From assembly GCA_003797895.1 (NCBI GenBank), contig RKQB01000004.1, positions 248,001 to 312,000 on the forward strand: a DNA stretch of 64,000 nt. Reading direction: 5' to 3'. The position numbers and the translations under genes were made by a program. Source of the DNA: Cyclobacteriaceae bacterium YHN15 (GTDB lineage Bacteria > Bacteroidota > Bacteroidia > Cytophagales > Cyclobacteriaceae). The stretch's first letter is position 1, and each line of letters starts with the position of its first letter. Positions 45,374-54,429 of this stretch are shown here, in pieces. The notes under the pieces were generated by a model. The model was given only the letters and a program-made list of their open reading frames with translations, searched no databases and was not told the origin of the DNA.

Positions 45374-46465
45374 ATGAAATCAAATACAATTTTAACTGAA
45401 GATTTACAGTATATTTTCAACAAACTTTCTCAGGAAGAGAAGCAAAAATTTTCCGGTTCTACTGTTTTACTGACCGGTTGCGGAGGCTTCCTGGGATATT
45501 ATTTTATGCATTTTTTAAGTGCATATGCAGATGAACTAGGAATAGAGAAAATTATAGGCCTCGACAATTTTTTAACCGGAACAAAAGATTGGCTTGAAAA
45601 ATTATCAGAAAACAATCCTAAAGTTGCCTTGCATACTTTTGATATTATTCATGATGATCCATCAGGAATACCTGACTTGGAAAAGGCAAATCTGATCATC
45701 CATGGTGCCTCAATTGCATCTCCCACGTTTTATAGAATTTATCCTCTTGAAACCATTGATGCAAACATTACAGGGCTTAGGCGATTATTGGATTATTATG
45801 CCCAAAAAGACATCAGAGGCTTTCTGTTTTTCTCCAGCAGCGAGATTTATGGTGATCCTTTTGCACAATTTATTCCTACCTCTGAAACTTACAGAGGAAA
45901 TGTGGCCACTATGGGTCCAAGGGCCTGCTATGATGAGGCCAAGCGATTTGGAGAAACACTTTGTTATGTGTTTCATGAGAAATACAATATGCCAATATCC
46001 ATTGCAAGACCCTTTAACAATTACGGTCCGGGGATGAATATCAATGATAAAAGGCTCCCTGCAGACTTTGCCAAATGTGTTCATGAAGGAAGAGACCTGG
46101 TCATGTTTTCTGACGGGAAACCAACCAGAACATTTTGCTACATCTCAGATGCTATCACAGGCTATTTAAAGGTGCTATGCCATGGAAAATTGGAAGCTTT
46201 TAACATTGGAATTGATAAGCCTGAAATTTCAGTCAGAGAATTTGCGGAAACTTTCATCACAAATGCAAAAGAAGTGTATGGATATAATGGAAAGGCTATA
46301 TTTCAAACATCGGATGACAGTGAATATTTGACAGATAATCCAAATAGAAGATGTCCTGATATTTCTAAAGCAAAAAAAATACTTAATTATGAACCTGAAG
46401 TCCTGGTACAGGATGGGGTAAAAAGATTTTTGACATTTTTAAAAATAAACGACGGTAAATTATGA
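45374..46465 (+). CDS. NAD-dependent epimerase/dehydratase, UDP-glucuronate decarboxylase-like
   Basis: The protein has 363 aa. The extended SDR fold has TGCGGFLG (NAD loop), SSSEIYGDP, the YxxxK pair in CYDEAKRFGE, and ARPFNNYGPGM. The blocks RDLVMFSDGKPTRTFCYI and NPNRRCPDISKAKK are typical of UXS-type decarboxylases, which convert a nucleotide-glucuronate to a nucleotide-pentose. It overlaps the next gene by 4 nt (ATGA). The nucleotide carried may be CDP because rfbF leads the operon; this is inference. Confidence 0.85.
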   Translation: MKSNTILTEDLQYIFNKLSQEEKQKFSGSTVLLTGCGGFLGYYFMHFLSAYADELGIEKIIGLDNFLTGTKDWLEKLSENNPKVALHTFDIIHDDPSGIPDLEKANLIIHGASIASPTFYRIYPLETIDANITGLRRLLDYYAQKDIRGFLFFSSSEIYGDPFAQFIPTSETYRGNVATMGPRACYDEAKRFGETLCYVFHEKYNMPISIARPFNNYGPGMNINDKRLPADFAKCVHEGRDLVMFSDGKPTRTFCYISDAITGYLKVLCHGKLEAFNIGIDKPEISVREFAETFITNAKEVYGYNGKAIFQTSDDSEYLTDNPNRRCPDISKAKKILNYEPEVLVQDGVKRFLTFLKINDGKL

Positions 46466-47718
46466 ATATCAGTATTTTAGGACTTGGCTTCGTAGGCCTG
46501 ACGACAGGCCTGGGTTTTGCAAAAAAAGGATTTACAACCTATGGGTTTGATATTAATGAGGACAGACTCAATAAATTGAAAAACCATATCATTCCTTTCC
46601 ATGAGCCACATCTTAAAGAGGTGCTGGAAGAAACTTTGAGTAAATCTTTCTTTCTGGATGTACCTTTTGAAGAAGCAATTCGGAAAAGTGATGCTATATT
46701 TTTATGCGTGGGAACTCCTGAAAAGGAAGACGGCAGTGCGGATTTAAGGTATTTGTTAAACGGAATAGAGCAAATTTTAGAGGTGAATACGGAAAAATTC
46801 CAGGTATTGATCACCAAATCAACCGTACCTCCTTCCACTGTAACAAATGAAGTTATTCCATTTGTAAAAGAAAAACTTCAAAAGAACCCTTCAAGGAATG
46901 TTGGATTTGCATCCAATCCGGAATTTTTAAGAGAAGGCTATTGCTGGGAAGATTTTATTCAGCCTGACAGAGTGGTCATCGGTGTAGAAGATGAAAATTC
47001 CAAAGAGATTCTGGATAAAATTTACCAACCATTTGGAGCTCCAATTCATTATGTGAATTATAATACAGCTGAATTTATCAAATACCTCTCCAATACCTTA
47101 CTTTCTACCATGATCAGCTATGCCAATGAAATGTCCATGATAGCAGGGGCAATCGGGAATATTGAAACCCAAAAGGCTTTCAAAATTCTTCATGAAGACA
47201 AAAGATGGTTTGGACAACCTGCAGGAATGAAGAGCTATGTTTATCCAGGTTGTGGTTACGGTGGATATTGCTTGCCTAAGGATACTGCTGCACTGGTAAG
47301 TATAGCCGAGAAAAATGGATTCACTCCCCCCATACTAAAGGCCAACCTTAAAGTCAACAATGATATCAAGCCATTCCTTGTTCAGCAAATTTTGGAAAAA
47401 GCACCATTAAATTCATCGATAGGGATTTTGGGACTTTCATTCAAACCTGATTCAGATGATGTAAGAATTACACCTCCCAAAGAAATCATTGAACTACTGA
47501 TCCAAAAGGGCTATAAGAAAATTTTTGCCTACGATCCAATAGCAAATGAAGAGTTTAAAACCTATTATCCCGACCTTGATATCACATACCTAAACAGTTT
47601 GGAAGAAATCACGACAAAATCGGATCACTTGGTTTTATTGACCGGTTGGAAAGAATTCAAAGACAGGAAAGAACTCCTTAACTCGAAAAATATTTTTGAT
47701 TTCAGATATGCTTTGTAA
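46462..47718 (+). CDS. UDP-glucose 6-dehydrogenase-family enzyme
   Basis: The protein has 418 aa. The Rossmann start is ILGLGFVGLTTGLGFAKKG. The catalytic Cys is kept in GCGYGGYCLPKD, and SNPEFLREG is typical of the UDP-glucose/GDP-mannose dehydrogenase family. It would oxidise a nucleotide hexose to the uronate. It overlaps the UXS-like gene by 4 nt and the next gene by 1 nt, so stoichiometric co-translation is likely. Together with the UXS-like enzyme it forms a hexose to uronate to pentose route. Confidence 0.9.
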   Translation: MNISILGLGFVGLTTGLGFAKKGFTTYGFDINEDRLNKLKNHIIPFHEPHLKEVLEETLSKSFFLDVPFEEAIRKSDAIFLCVGTPEKEDGSADLRYLLNGIEQILEVNTEKFQVLITKSTVPPSTVTNEVIPFVKEKLQKNPSRNVGFASNPEFLREGYCWEDFIQPDRVVIGVEDENSKEILDKIYQPFGAPIHYVNYNTAEFIKYLSNTLLSTMISYANEMSMIAGAIGNIETQKAFKILHEDKRWFGQPAGMKSYVYPGCGYGGYCLPKDTAALVSIAEKNGFTPPILKANLKVNNDIKPFLVQQILEKAPLNSSIGILGLSFKPDSDDVRITPPKEIIELLIQKGYKKIFAYDPIANEEFKTYYPDLDITYLNSLEEITTKSDHLVLLTGWKEFKDRKELLNSKNIFDFRYAL

Positions 47719-48254
47719 TGGAAAGAATTGAAACAAGTCTTGAGGGATGTTTTATCTTAAAACCTAAGACTTTTAATGATCAAAGGGGAAGTTTGACAAA
47801 AATATTCCACCAACCAACCTTTGAAGAATTGGGTCTTGCTGGCAATTTCAAGGAAGAATATTATTCCATTTCTTCAAAAGGTGTAATAAGGGGTTTGCAT
47901 TTCCAAATCCCACCATCTTCCCACGCTAAGTGCATCATTTGTCTTGCTGGAAGCATTTTTGATGTGGTGGTGGACCTAAGGAAATCCTCCTATACCTATG
48001 GACAGCATTTTAGTGTGATTTTAAAAGCAGAAGAACCTACCTTGTTATATGTGCCAGAGGGATTTGCTCATGGGTTTATGGCATTAGAAGACAATAGCCT
48101 GTTTTTAAATAAATCTACTACAGTCTATGATCCAACTTGTGACAGAGGAATCAAATGGGATTCTTGTGGAATTTCTTGGCCGGACCTGGCTCCTATACTC
48201 TCTCAAAAAGACGAAGAAATGCCAACATTAGCCTCTTTTATATCACCATTTTAA
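47718..48254 (+). CDS. dTDP-4-dehydrorhamnose 3,5-epimerase-like protein (RfbC family)
   Basis: The protein has 178 aa, a double-stranded beta-helix cupin. RGLHFQIPPSSHAK contains the catalytic His, and VYDPTCDRGIKWD has the Tyr region of RmlC enzymes. FAHGFMAL also matches. No rfbA or rfbB lies in this window, so it probably acts on the keto sugar made by this operon rather than on dTDP-keto-rhamnose. The start overlaps the previous stop (TAATG). Confidence 0.9.
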   Translation: MERIETSLEGCFILKPKTFNDQRGSLTKIFHQPTFEELGLAGNFKEEYYSISSKGVIRGLHFQIPPSSHAKCIICLAGSIFDVVVDLRKSSYTYGQHFSVILKAEEPTLLYVPEGFAHGFMALEDNSLFLNKSTTVYDPTCDRGIKWDSCGISWPDLAPILSQKDEEMPTLASFISPF

Positions 48255-48265
48255 TAAACTACATT

Positions 48266-49546
48266 ATGATTTTAGTAGACAAAGCTTTAGAACGAAGAGA
48301 AAAAGCAGGTAATCCTATAAAGGTTGGGATGATAGGTGCCGGAGAAATGGCAAAAGGAATGATCAACCAGATTATGCACTATACTCCTGGAATGACCATA
48401 ACGGCTATATTCAATAGAAATCCCAGAAGAGCAGAAAAAGTGCTTCAGGATCTCGGATTATCCAAATTTGAAATCGGCAATAATTTAAGCGATGCGGAGA
48501 ATATCATTCGGGATGGCAATATCCTTTTAACATCTGATATCGATTTATTCCTTTCTCTGACATCTGTTGATGTGGTCGTTGAATCAACAGGGGCCGTTTC
48601 CTTTGGTGCTGAAACCCTTTTAAAAGCCTTTGAAAAAGGTAAACATGTGCTGTCTTTCAATGCAGAATTGGATTCTACACTAGGTCCTATTCTCTATCAG
48701 AAATCAAAAGAAGCGGGTGTGAAATATGCTTTGGGTGATGGGGACCAACCTGGTGTTACCATGAACCTTTATCGGTATGTAAAAGGAATGGGATTTGAAC
48801 CATTGGTTTGCGGAAATATCAAAGGTATGCTGGATTATTATAGAACCCCTGCAACTCAAAAAGCTTTTGCAGATTCATGGGGAATGGATCCTAGAATGGC
48901 TACCAATTTTGCGGACGGAACGAAAGTTGCTTTCGAACAATCCTGTATTGCCAATGCAACGGGAATGAAAGTAGCAAAAAGAGGCATGTTGGGATATGAG
49001 TCTACAGGCCATGTCGATGAAATGACCCATTTATTTGATATTGAGGAACTAAGAAGGCTGGGTGGAATAGTTGATTTTGTGATTGGATCAAAACCTTCTC
49101 CTGGCGTGTTTGTTTATGCCGCAGCCAAGGACCCTTATTCTGAAAAATATTTAAAATATGGCAAATTAGGGAATGGTCCTCTTTATAGCTTTTATGTTCC
49201 TTTTCATTTATTGTTTTTCGATATAGCAAGTTCCATAGCCCGTCTTATTGATTTTGATGACCCCGTCATTGTTCCTTTAAAAGGGCCGGTTGTGGATGTT
49301 ATAACAGTAGCAAAAACAGACCTGAATCCTGGTGATAAATTGGATGGAATCGGTGGATTCAAAGCCTATGGCCTTTGTGAAAATCATGATATCGTTGTAA
49401 AAGAGAATCTTCTTCCAATGGGTCTATCCGAAGATTGCATTTTGAAAAATACAATCAAAAAAGACAATCCTATAACCTGGGATGATGTAATAATTCCGGA
49501 TGGAAGGTTGATTGATGTTCTTTGGAATGATCAATTAAAGCTCTAA
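48266..49546 (+). CDS. SAF-domain NAD(P)-dependent oxidoreductase (homoserine-dehydrogenase-like, COG4091 type)
   Basis: The ATG at 48266 (MILVDKALERREKAG) gives 426 aa; the frame extends back to 48155 inside the previous gene but that start is rejected. The Rossmann motif is VGMIGAGEMAKGM, then a dehydrogenase middle (YALGDGDQPGVTMNLYRYVKGMG). A C-terminal SAF-like domain (about 340-415) has AKTDLNPGDKLDGIGG. It is the last gene of the operon and probably reduces or oxidises the nucleotide sugar. The true reaction is unknown. Confidence 0.82.
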   Translation: MILVDKALERREKAGNPIKVGMIGAGEMAKGMINQIMHYTPGMTITAIFNRNPRRAEKVLQDLGLSKFEIGNNLSDAENIIRDGNILLTSDIDLFLSLTSVDVVVESTGAVSFGAETLLKAFEKGKHVLSFNAELDSTLGPILYQKSKEAGVKYALGDGDQPGVTMNLYRYVKGMGFEPLVCGNIKGMLDYYRTPATQKAFADSWGMDPRMATNFADGTKVAFEQSCIANATGMKVAKRGMLGYESTGHVDEMTHLFDIEELRRLGGIVDFVIGSKPSPGVFVYAAAKDPYSEKYLKYGKLGNGPLYSFYVPFHLLFFDIASSIARLIDFDDPVIVPLKGPVVDVITVAKTDLNPGDKLDGIGGFKAYGLCENHDIVVKENLLPMGLSEDCILKNTIKKDNPITWDDVIIPDGRLIDVLWNDQLKL

Positions 49547-49714
49547 CCAATTTTCATTATTGCTTTTAGATATTGTTAACTCTTAACTATATTAAAAAAC
49601 AGAACTGTCAATAAAAGAAAAAGGCAGTGACAGAACCCTCTGTCAATTGTATTTGTCCGGCGCAAAGGAAATATGTATTTTTACTATTGTCTTATTATAG
49701 TAATTGAAAAAAAC

Positions 49715-49756
49715 AAAAACAGGGTAGGACCAAAGTTTTGGGCTTACCCTGTTTTT
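49715..49756. terminator. Strong intrinsic terminator after the CDP-sugar operon
   Basis: A perfect 12-bp outer stem (AAAAACAGGGTA with TACCCTGTTTTT) plus further inner pairing ends in a T-run. The A-run on the other arm makes it bidirectional. Confidence 0.9.
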
Positions 49757-49812
49757 AAAAATCTTTTCTCAAAAATTATTGTAATAAAATCCATTTTTAA
49801 TAGAATTAATTT

Positions 49813-49840
49813 TAAATTTGTAAAAATGTATTTTAAATAC
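49813..49840 (+). promoter_or_regulatory. Promoter-like box and palindrome before wza
   Basis: TAAATTTG (49813-49820) matches the -7 box. The 14-mer AATTTTAAATTTGT containing it also occurs before fcl at 55715-55728. GTATTTTAAATAC (49828-49840) follows, identical to 44264-44276. These shared elements suggest common regulation of the polysaccharide operons. Confidence 0.45.
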
Positions 49841-49962
49841 TTAAAAAAGCATTATATAATAAACACCTATTTATTGAGTGTTTGTTATTTTTCAATTATA
49901 TTGAAAAAAGAATTAGATTTAAATTGAGTTATTTGTTTTAATAAAAATTTTAGACCTATAAA

Positions 49963-50757
49963 ATGAAAAGTTTATCAAATAGATTTGTCCGTATTAAATT
50001 TGTATTGATTTTTATTTTGATTATTTCCTCCTGTAAAACCAGAAATCTTATTTACTTAAGCGACTTGGATTTTGACAAAGTTTACTCCAAAGAAATCCAA
50101 AGAATGGAGCAGGTTAAAATCCAACAAGGGGACTTAATGCGGATCAGTTTGAGTAGTCTTCAACCTGAACTCAACTCAATGTTCAATGACCCGTCTGAAA
50201 TCATTGATTTCAACAAAACAACGATGGATAATATCAATTCAGAAGGTTTTCTCGTTGATGATGTTGGTGAAATCAATGTTCCGACAATTGGAAAGGTGAA
50301 AATTGCAGGACTGACCAAAACAGAGGCGACTATATTAATTGAGGATAAATTGAGGGAATTCATTGTAGATCCTGTGGTGTCCATGAGATTTGTGAATTTT
50401 AAAGTGACGGTTATTGGTGAAGTTAATAATCCCTCTACCTTTTATGTGCAAAGTGAAAGATTGAGCATTTTTGAAGCCTTGGGATTGGCTGGGGATATGA
50501 CAGAGTTTGGTTTAAGGGAAAATGTTCTTGTAATCAGAGAGAGTGAAGGCGAGAGAACCATCTCCAAGGTGAATTTTAATTACAGTGATTTATTGGACTC
50601 TCCCTTTTACTATTTAAGGCAAAATGATATAGTGTATGTACAGCCTGATAGATTAAAGGCTGTGAAAGCCAGTACCAACGAAAGAAATATGGTTCTTCTT
50701 GGCCTATTGGTTTCAGTACTGATACCGATTATTTGGATCGTTGGTTTTAATAATTAA
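49963..50757 (+). CDS. Polysaccharide export outer-membrane lipoprotein (Wza-like)
   Basis: The protein has 264 aa with lipobox IISSC (Cys24). A Poly_export (PES) domain (about 45-125: IQQGDLMRISLSS, FLVDDVGEINVPTIGKVKI) is followed by an SLBB domain (about 135-220: VTVIGEVNNPSTFYVQ) and a C-terminal TM helix (NMVLLGLLVSVLIPIIWIVG). It forms the outer-membrane exit channel. It is shorter than E. coli Wza, as is common in Bacteroidota. The Wzc-like kinase gene follows after 22 nt. Confidence 0.95.
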   Translation: MKSLSNRFVRIKFVLIFILIISSCKTRNLIYLSDLDFDKVYSKEIQRMEQVKIQQGDLMRISLSSLQPELNSMFNDPSEIIDFNKTTMDNINSEGFLVDDVGEINVPTIGKVKIAGLTKTEATILIEDKLREFIVDPVVSMRFVNFKVTVIGEVNNPSTFYVQSERLSIFEALGLAGDMTEFGLRENVLVIRESEGERTISKVNFNYSDLLDSPFYYLRQNDIVYVQPDRLKAVKASTNERNMVLLGLLVSVLIPIIWIVGFNN

Positions 50758-50779
50758 TAGTTGATTTTATTTAAATTGG

Positions 50780-53341
50780 ATGTATATGAAAAGAGTGTTG
50801 GGAAATAAGATGGGTAATGAAGAACCGATTGACTTGTCAGTTGTTTTTAAATCTTTGGTCAAACATTGGTATTTGTTCATAATTTGTGTGATAATTTTTT
50901 TAGGATTGGCATTTCTTTATTTAAGAATAGCTACTCCTGTATATGAAATTTCGGGTTCTGTAATCATAAAGGAAGGAGATAGACCTACCACTGTAGCAGA
51001 AAGTTCTGTATTGAATGAATTGGATAATTTAAAGACTTCAATAAAGCTTGAAAATGAAATTGAAAAATTAAAATCCAAGTCTTTAATGAATGAGGCTGTT
51101 ATCTCAAATAAAGCTTTTATTTTCTTATATGACAAGATTGGCTTTTTCAAAAAGGAAATAAGTCCTTTCAGCCTTCCGGTAGAAATTGAAGTACATGAAA
51201 TCAATAACGATTTTGTTGGCGGTGGAGAGTTACTCCAAATACATCTAAAAGAAGAAAATAAGTTCGAATTGATTCTGGAAGACGAAAAAAAGGCCGAGTT
51301 TGAATTCAATGAGAAAATAAGGACAAATTTTGGAGTATTCTCTTTGGTGAAGAAAGAAGAGGAAGGGGAAAGATTAGAGTCGGTTTCTTCCTTTGTTTTG
51401 AACTTTGTCAATCCTGTTTTGATCACCGAACAATTTTCAAAATCATTGACATTGGAGCAACCATCAATAAAATCAAGTACGATTTACCTGACTATGCTGA
51501 ATACTTCTCCTGCAAGAGGGAAGGACATCATGAGTTCAGTGATTAATGGGTACAATTTTTTGAATTTAAATCAAAAAAATGAAGTGGCATTAAAAACCAT
51601 CAATTTTATTGATGAAAGGCTTGCCCTGGCCAGAGAAGAACTTAATCAGGTTGAAAGGGATGCAGAGCAGTACAAGCAAAGAAACAGGATTACAGATATA
51701 GGTTTAGATTCCAGAATATTTTTGGAAAGTACTCAGGAAATGAGGAAAGAAATATCTGATATAAGCAGTAAAATAGAGATTTTGGAATCATTGGAAAATT
51801 TGATTAATTCCCAATCCAGCCAAGGTGATTTGATTCCCAGCTCCCTAGTCTCCTTGGATCCGGCTTTAGGTGATCTGCTCACAAGGTATAATGATCTACA
51901 GCGTGACAGACAAAGATTAAGTAGGGTAGTTCAACCAAATAATCAACAAATATTGAGCTTGAATGAGCAAATTTCAAGTCTGAGGTCCAATATCATCCAA
52001 AATATTAGTTCAACTAAAACAAATCTTCAAATAAGGAATAATAATCTCGTGGAAAATTTGGACGAAAGTACTGCTAAGGTTCAAAGGATTCCGGCCATTG
52101 AAAGAGAATTAATGGAGATTGACAGGCAAAAATCCATTAAACAGGAACACTATCAGTTCTTATTGAAAAAAAGAGAAGAATCAGCATTGGCATTGGAAAT
52201 GACAGGTGTCAATAGCCTTCAGATAATTGATCCTCCTTCAGCAAGTGTCAGTCCGGTTAAGCCAAATAAGATTATTGTTCTTGGCATAGGATTTGTTTTT
52301 GGACTGATTTTTCCTTTAGGTCTTATATTCTTAAAGACTAAACTTTCAACCAATATCTCTTCCAAAAAAACAGTTGAATCATTTTTGAATGTTCCAATTT
52401 TAGGAGAAGTAGGGAAAAATGAAGAAAATGGAGTGATTGCCATCACCCCAAAAAGCATCACACCACCTGCAGAACAGTTGAGATTAATTAGAAGTAATTT
52501 AAATTTTCAATCCGGAAAAGACAATCAGGTGATTGCTATATCCTCTTCTATGTCTCAGGAAGGAAAAACTTTTATGAGTATCAATCTGGCGCTAAGCTTA
52601 AGTTTGGTTGAGAAAAAGGTTGTTTTGGTGGATTTTGATTTGCGACGTCCAAGTGTGCTGAAATCTTTGAAATACAGTGCTGAAAAATCATTAAATGACT
52701 TTTTCAATAATTCTATAAGGGATTTTAAAAGACTGATAATTCCATCAGAAATCAATCAGAATTTGCATATCATTGGTGTAAATGAAGCCATTGAAAATCC
52801 ATCTGAAATTATCAATTCAAAAAAAATAGGGGAATTGTTAGATTATCTGAAAGCAAATTATGACCATATAATTATTGATACTTCTCCAATTGGACTGGTG
52901 GCAGATGCGTATTCATTGAGTGATGTAGTGGATATGATGATATTTATTGTTAGAATGAACTTTACAAAAGAGTATCAGCTTGAAGCAATTTCCGAAATCA
53001 TTGATAAAAAGATTTTCAAGCAACATTATGTGATTATCAATGATTCTGAAAAACAATATGGTAAGAAATTTGGATACGGCTATTATGCTACTAAGAAAAA
53101 AGAAGAGGAGAAGAAAAATTTCTGGGAGCCAAATGTTTCAGATAAAAGTACTGCGAATCCCAAAACAGTTTCTGTGAATCCCAAAGCGGTTCCGGAAAAT
53201 TCTAAATCAGTTCCGGCAAATTCCAAATCAGTTCCGGCAAATTCCAAACCAGTTCCGGCAAATTCCAAAACGGTTCCGGCAAATGGCAATAAAGCTGTTC
53301 CTGAAAAGAAGCCTCTTAATAATCCTAGAATTAAAAAGTGA
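50780..53341 (+). CDS. Wzc-type chain-length regulator and bacterial tyrosine kinase
   Basis: The protein has 853 aa. A Wzz domain starts with TM1 (about 31-50), followed by a long coiled-coil periplasmic part (about 265-470) and TM2 (about 494-514). The cytoplasmic BY-kinase has Walker A SMSQEGKTF (Lys596), Walker A' VVLVDFDLRRP and Walker B HIIIDTSPIGLVADA. A Tyr cluster QYGKKFGYGYY follows. Beyond it the chain continues about 70 residues with Lys/Glu-rich sequence and a heptapeptide repeat, an unusual extension. It controls polymer length and export with Wza. Met3 and Met11 are alternative starts. Confidence 0.94.
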   Translation: MYMKRVLGNKMGNEEPIDLSVVFKSLVKHWYLFIICVIIFLGLAFLYLRIATPVYEISGSVIIKEGDRPTTVAESSVLNELDNLKTSIKLENEIEKLKSKSLMNEAVISNKAFIFLYDKIGFFKKEISPFSLPVEIEVHEINNDFVGGGELLQIHLKEENKFELILEDEKKAEFEFNEKIRTNFGVFSLVKKEEEGERLESVSSFVLNFVNPVLITEQFSKSLTLEQPSIKSSTIYLTMLNTSPARGKDIMSSVINGYNFLNLNQKNEVALKTINFIDERLALAREELNQVERDAEQYKQRNRITDIGLDSRIFLESTQEMRKEISDISSKIEILESLENLINSQSSQGDLIPSSLVSLDPALGDLLTRYNDLQRDRQRLSRVVQPNNQQILSLNEQISSLRSNIIQNISSTKTNLQIRNNNLVENLDESTAKVQRIPAIERELMEIDRQKSIKQEHYQFLLKKREESALALEMTGVNSLQIIDPPSASVSPVKPNKIIVLGIGFVFGLIFPLGLIFLKTKLSTNISSKKTVESFLNVPILGEVGKNEENGVIAITPKSITPPAEQLRLIRSNLNFQSGKDNQVIAISSSMSQEGKTFMSINLALSLSLVEKKVVLVDFDLRRPSVLKSLKYSAEKSLNDFFNNSIRDFKRLIIPSEINQNLHIIGVNEAIENPSEIINSKKIGELLDYLKANYDHIIIDTSPIGLVADAYSLSDVVDMMIFIVRMNFTKEYQLEAISEIIDKKIFKQHYVIINDSEKQYGKKFGYGYYATKKKEEEKKNFWEPNVSDKSTANPKTVSVNPKAVPENSKSVPANSKSVPANSKPVPANSKTVPANGNKAVPEKKPLNNPRIKK
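53156..53281 (+). repeat. Six 21-nt tandem repeats in the tyrosine-kinase tail
   Basis: Six in-frame 21-nt units encode the heptad N-[SP]-K-x-V-[PS]-[AVE] (core NSKxVPA). The last three units are nearly identical in DNA (GTTCCGGCAAATTCCAAA), so the array may vary in copy number by slippage. It sits after the Tyr cluster. Confidence 0.92.
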
Positions 53342-53514
53342 AATATTTCTAACGTATAAAGTGATTTTAAAATAAGTTTACGATCTCTTTATCCAATCTT
53401 TTTGAATTCATTTCCTAAAAGGAACTGTGATCTGATATAGGACAGGGTTAGAATAGTATTTTTGTCAGTTCAATTTTAATAATTTTATAATATTTTTAAC
53501 TAAGGTGATATTTT

Positions 53515-54384
53515 ATGAAAATCGCTGTTTTGCTTACTTGTTTTAATAGAAAAGAAAAAACGAAAAGATGTCTTCGTTTGCTTGAAAATCAAAAAGGATT
53601 GGAGGGTATAGACATTCATACATATTTAACTGATGATAATTCTCCAGATGGTACCGGAAAATCTGTAAGGGAGGAATTTCCAGATATAACAGTCGGCTTT
53701 GGAAATGGCCAGCTTTTTTGGGCAGGGGGAATGCGGAATTCCTGGAACCTTGCTTTGTTAAGTGGCAACGAATATGATTACTATTTCCTATTAAATGATG
53801 ACACCTATATGTTTGAAGATACACTTCGAAAAATGATCAGCAGCAATAGGAAACAGTTCGAAAAATATAATGTACCCAACATTACCATAGGAACTACAAT
53901 AGATGATTCAACTAAAAAAATCACTTATGGGGGCTATAGGTTATATTCAAAGTTGAGGTTAAAGCATTTTTTGGTAAACAACCCTGATCAGGAAGAAGCC
54001 TGTGATCTGGGTTGTGCGAATTTAATGTTGGTTCCAGCATCAATTGTTAATGTCATAGGAATATTGGGAGATAACTATATCCATGGCGTTGCGGATTTTG
54101 ATTATACGATGAAGGCAAAAAAGGCAGGTTTTGGTGTATTTGTAGCCCCTGGAATTCTTGGAACCTGTACTTTTGATCATGGTAAGAATTGGAAACCCCA
54201 ATCCTCAACTCTCAAGGACCGAATTGAGTATTTGTATAGTCCTAAAGGATTGGCTTATAAGGAATTCATGTTTTTTATTCGTCAATTTTTCCCTGTTGAA
54301 GTACCCTTTATTTTTTCAAAACTCTGGATTAAGACCCTTTTTCCTATTGTTTATGACCAATTTAAGGGAGAAAGGCAAAATTAA
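53515..54384 (+). CDS. Glycosyltransferase family 2
   Basis: The protein has 289 aa. The GT-A fold starts IAVLLTCFNRKEKTKRCL; the nucleotide-sugar Asp motif is LTDDNSPDGTG, and the metal-binding DxD equivalent is LLNDDTYMF. GGMRNSWN and CDLGCANLMLVP are acceptor-side blocks. There is no signal peptide. It adds a sugar to the growing lipid-linked unit. The next glycosyltransferase gene begins 45 nt downstream. Confidence 0.92.
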   Translation: MKIAVLLTCFNRKEKTKRCLRLLENQKGLEGIDIHTYLTDDNSPDGTGKSVREEFPDITVGFGNGQLFWAGGMRNSWNLALLSGNEYDYYFLLNDDTYMFEDTLRKMISSNRKQFEKYNVPNITIGTTIDDSTKKITYGGYRLYSKLRLKHFLVNNPDQEEACDLGCANLMLVPASIVNVIGILGDNYIHGVADFDYTMKAKKAGFGVFVAPGILGTCTFDHGKNWKPQSSTLKDRIEYLYSPKGLAYKEFMFFIRQFFPVEVPFIFSKLWIKTLFPIVYDQFKGERQN

Positions 54385-54429
54385 ATTTTTAAGTTTAGAA
54401 AAATCTGTTTAACATAATTGGAAACCCTT

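Larger units (their letters stand above)
49547..49962. other. Intergenic region between the CDP-sugar operon and wza, 416 nt
   Basis: It holds a small inverted repeat (TGACAG/CTGTCA, 49628-49645), a strong terminator, a promoter-like TAAATTTG box and a second copy of GTATTTTAAATAC (49828-49840). An 84-codon open frame at 49673-49927 runs through the terminator and is rejected as a gene. Confidence 0.6.

Noticed and set aside
48155..48265. Upstream start for the SAF-domain oxidoreductase inside the RfbC-like gene
   Set aside because: The extra residues are an out-of-frame reading of the RfbC-like gene; the ATG at 48266 is 11 nt after its stop and begins the conserved domain.
49628..49645. TGACAG/CTGTCA hairpin as a terminator
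   Set aside because: Only 6 bp and no T-run; the real terminator is at 49715-49756.
49673..49927. 84-codon open frame on the plus strand
   Set aside because: It runs through a strong intrinsic terminator and a promoter-like region, is Lys/Ile/Phe-rich from AT bias and has no recognisable domain.
53083..53289. Antisense frame with repeated EFAGT units
   Set aside because: It is the complement of the 21-nt repeats in the kinase tail, not an independent gene.
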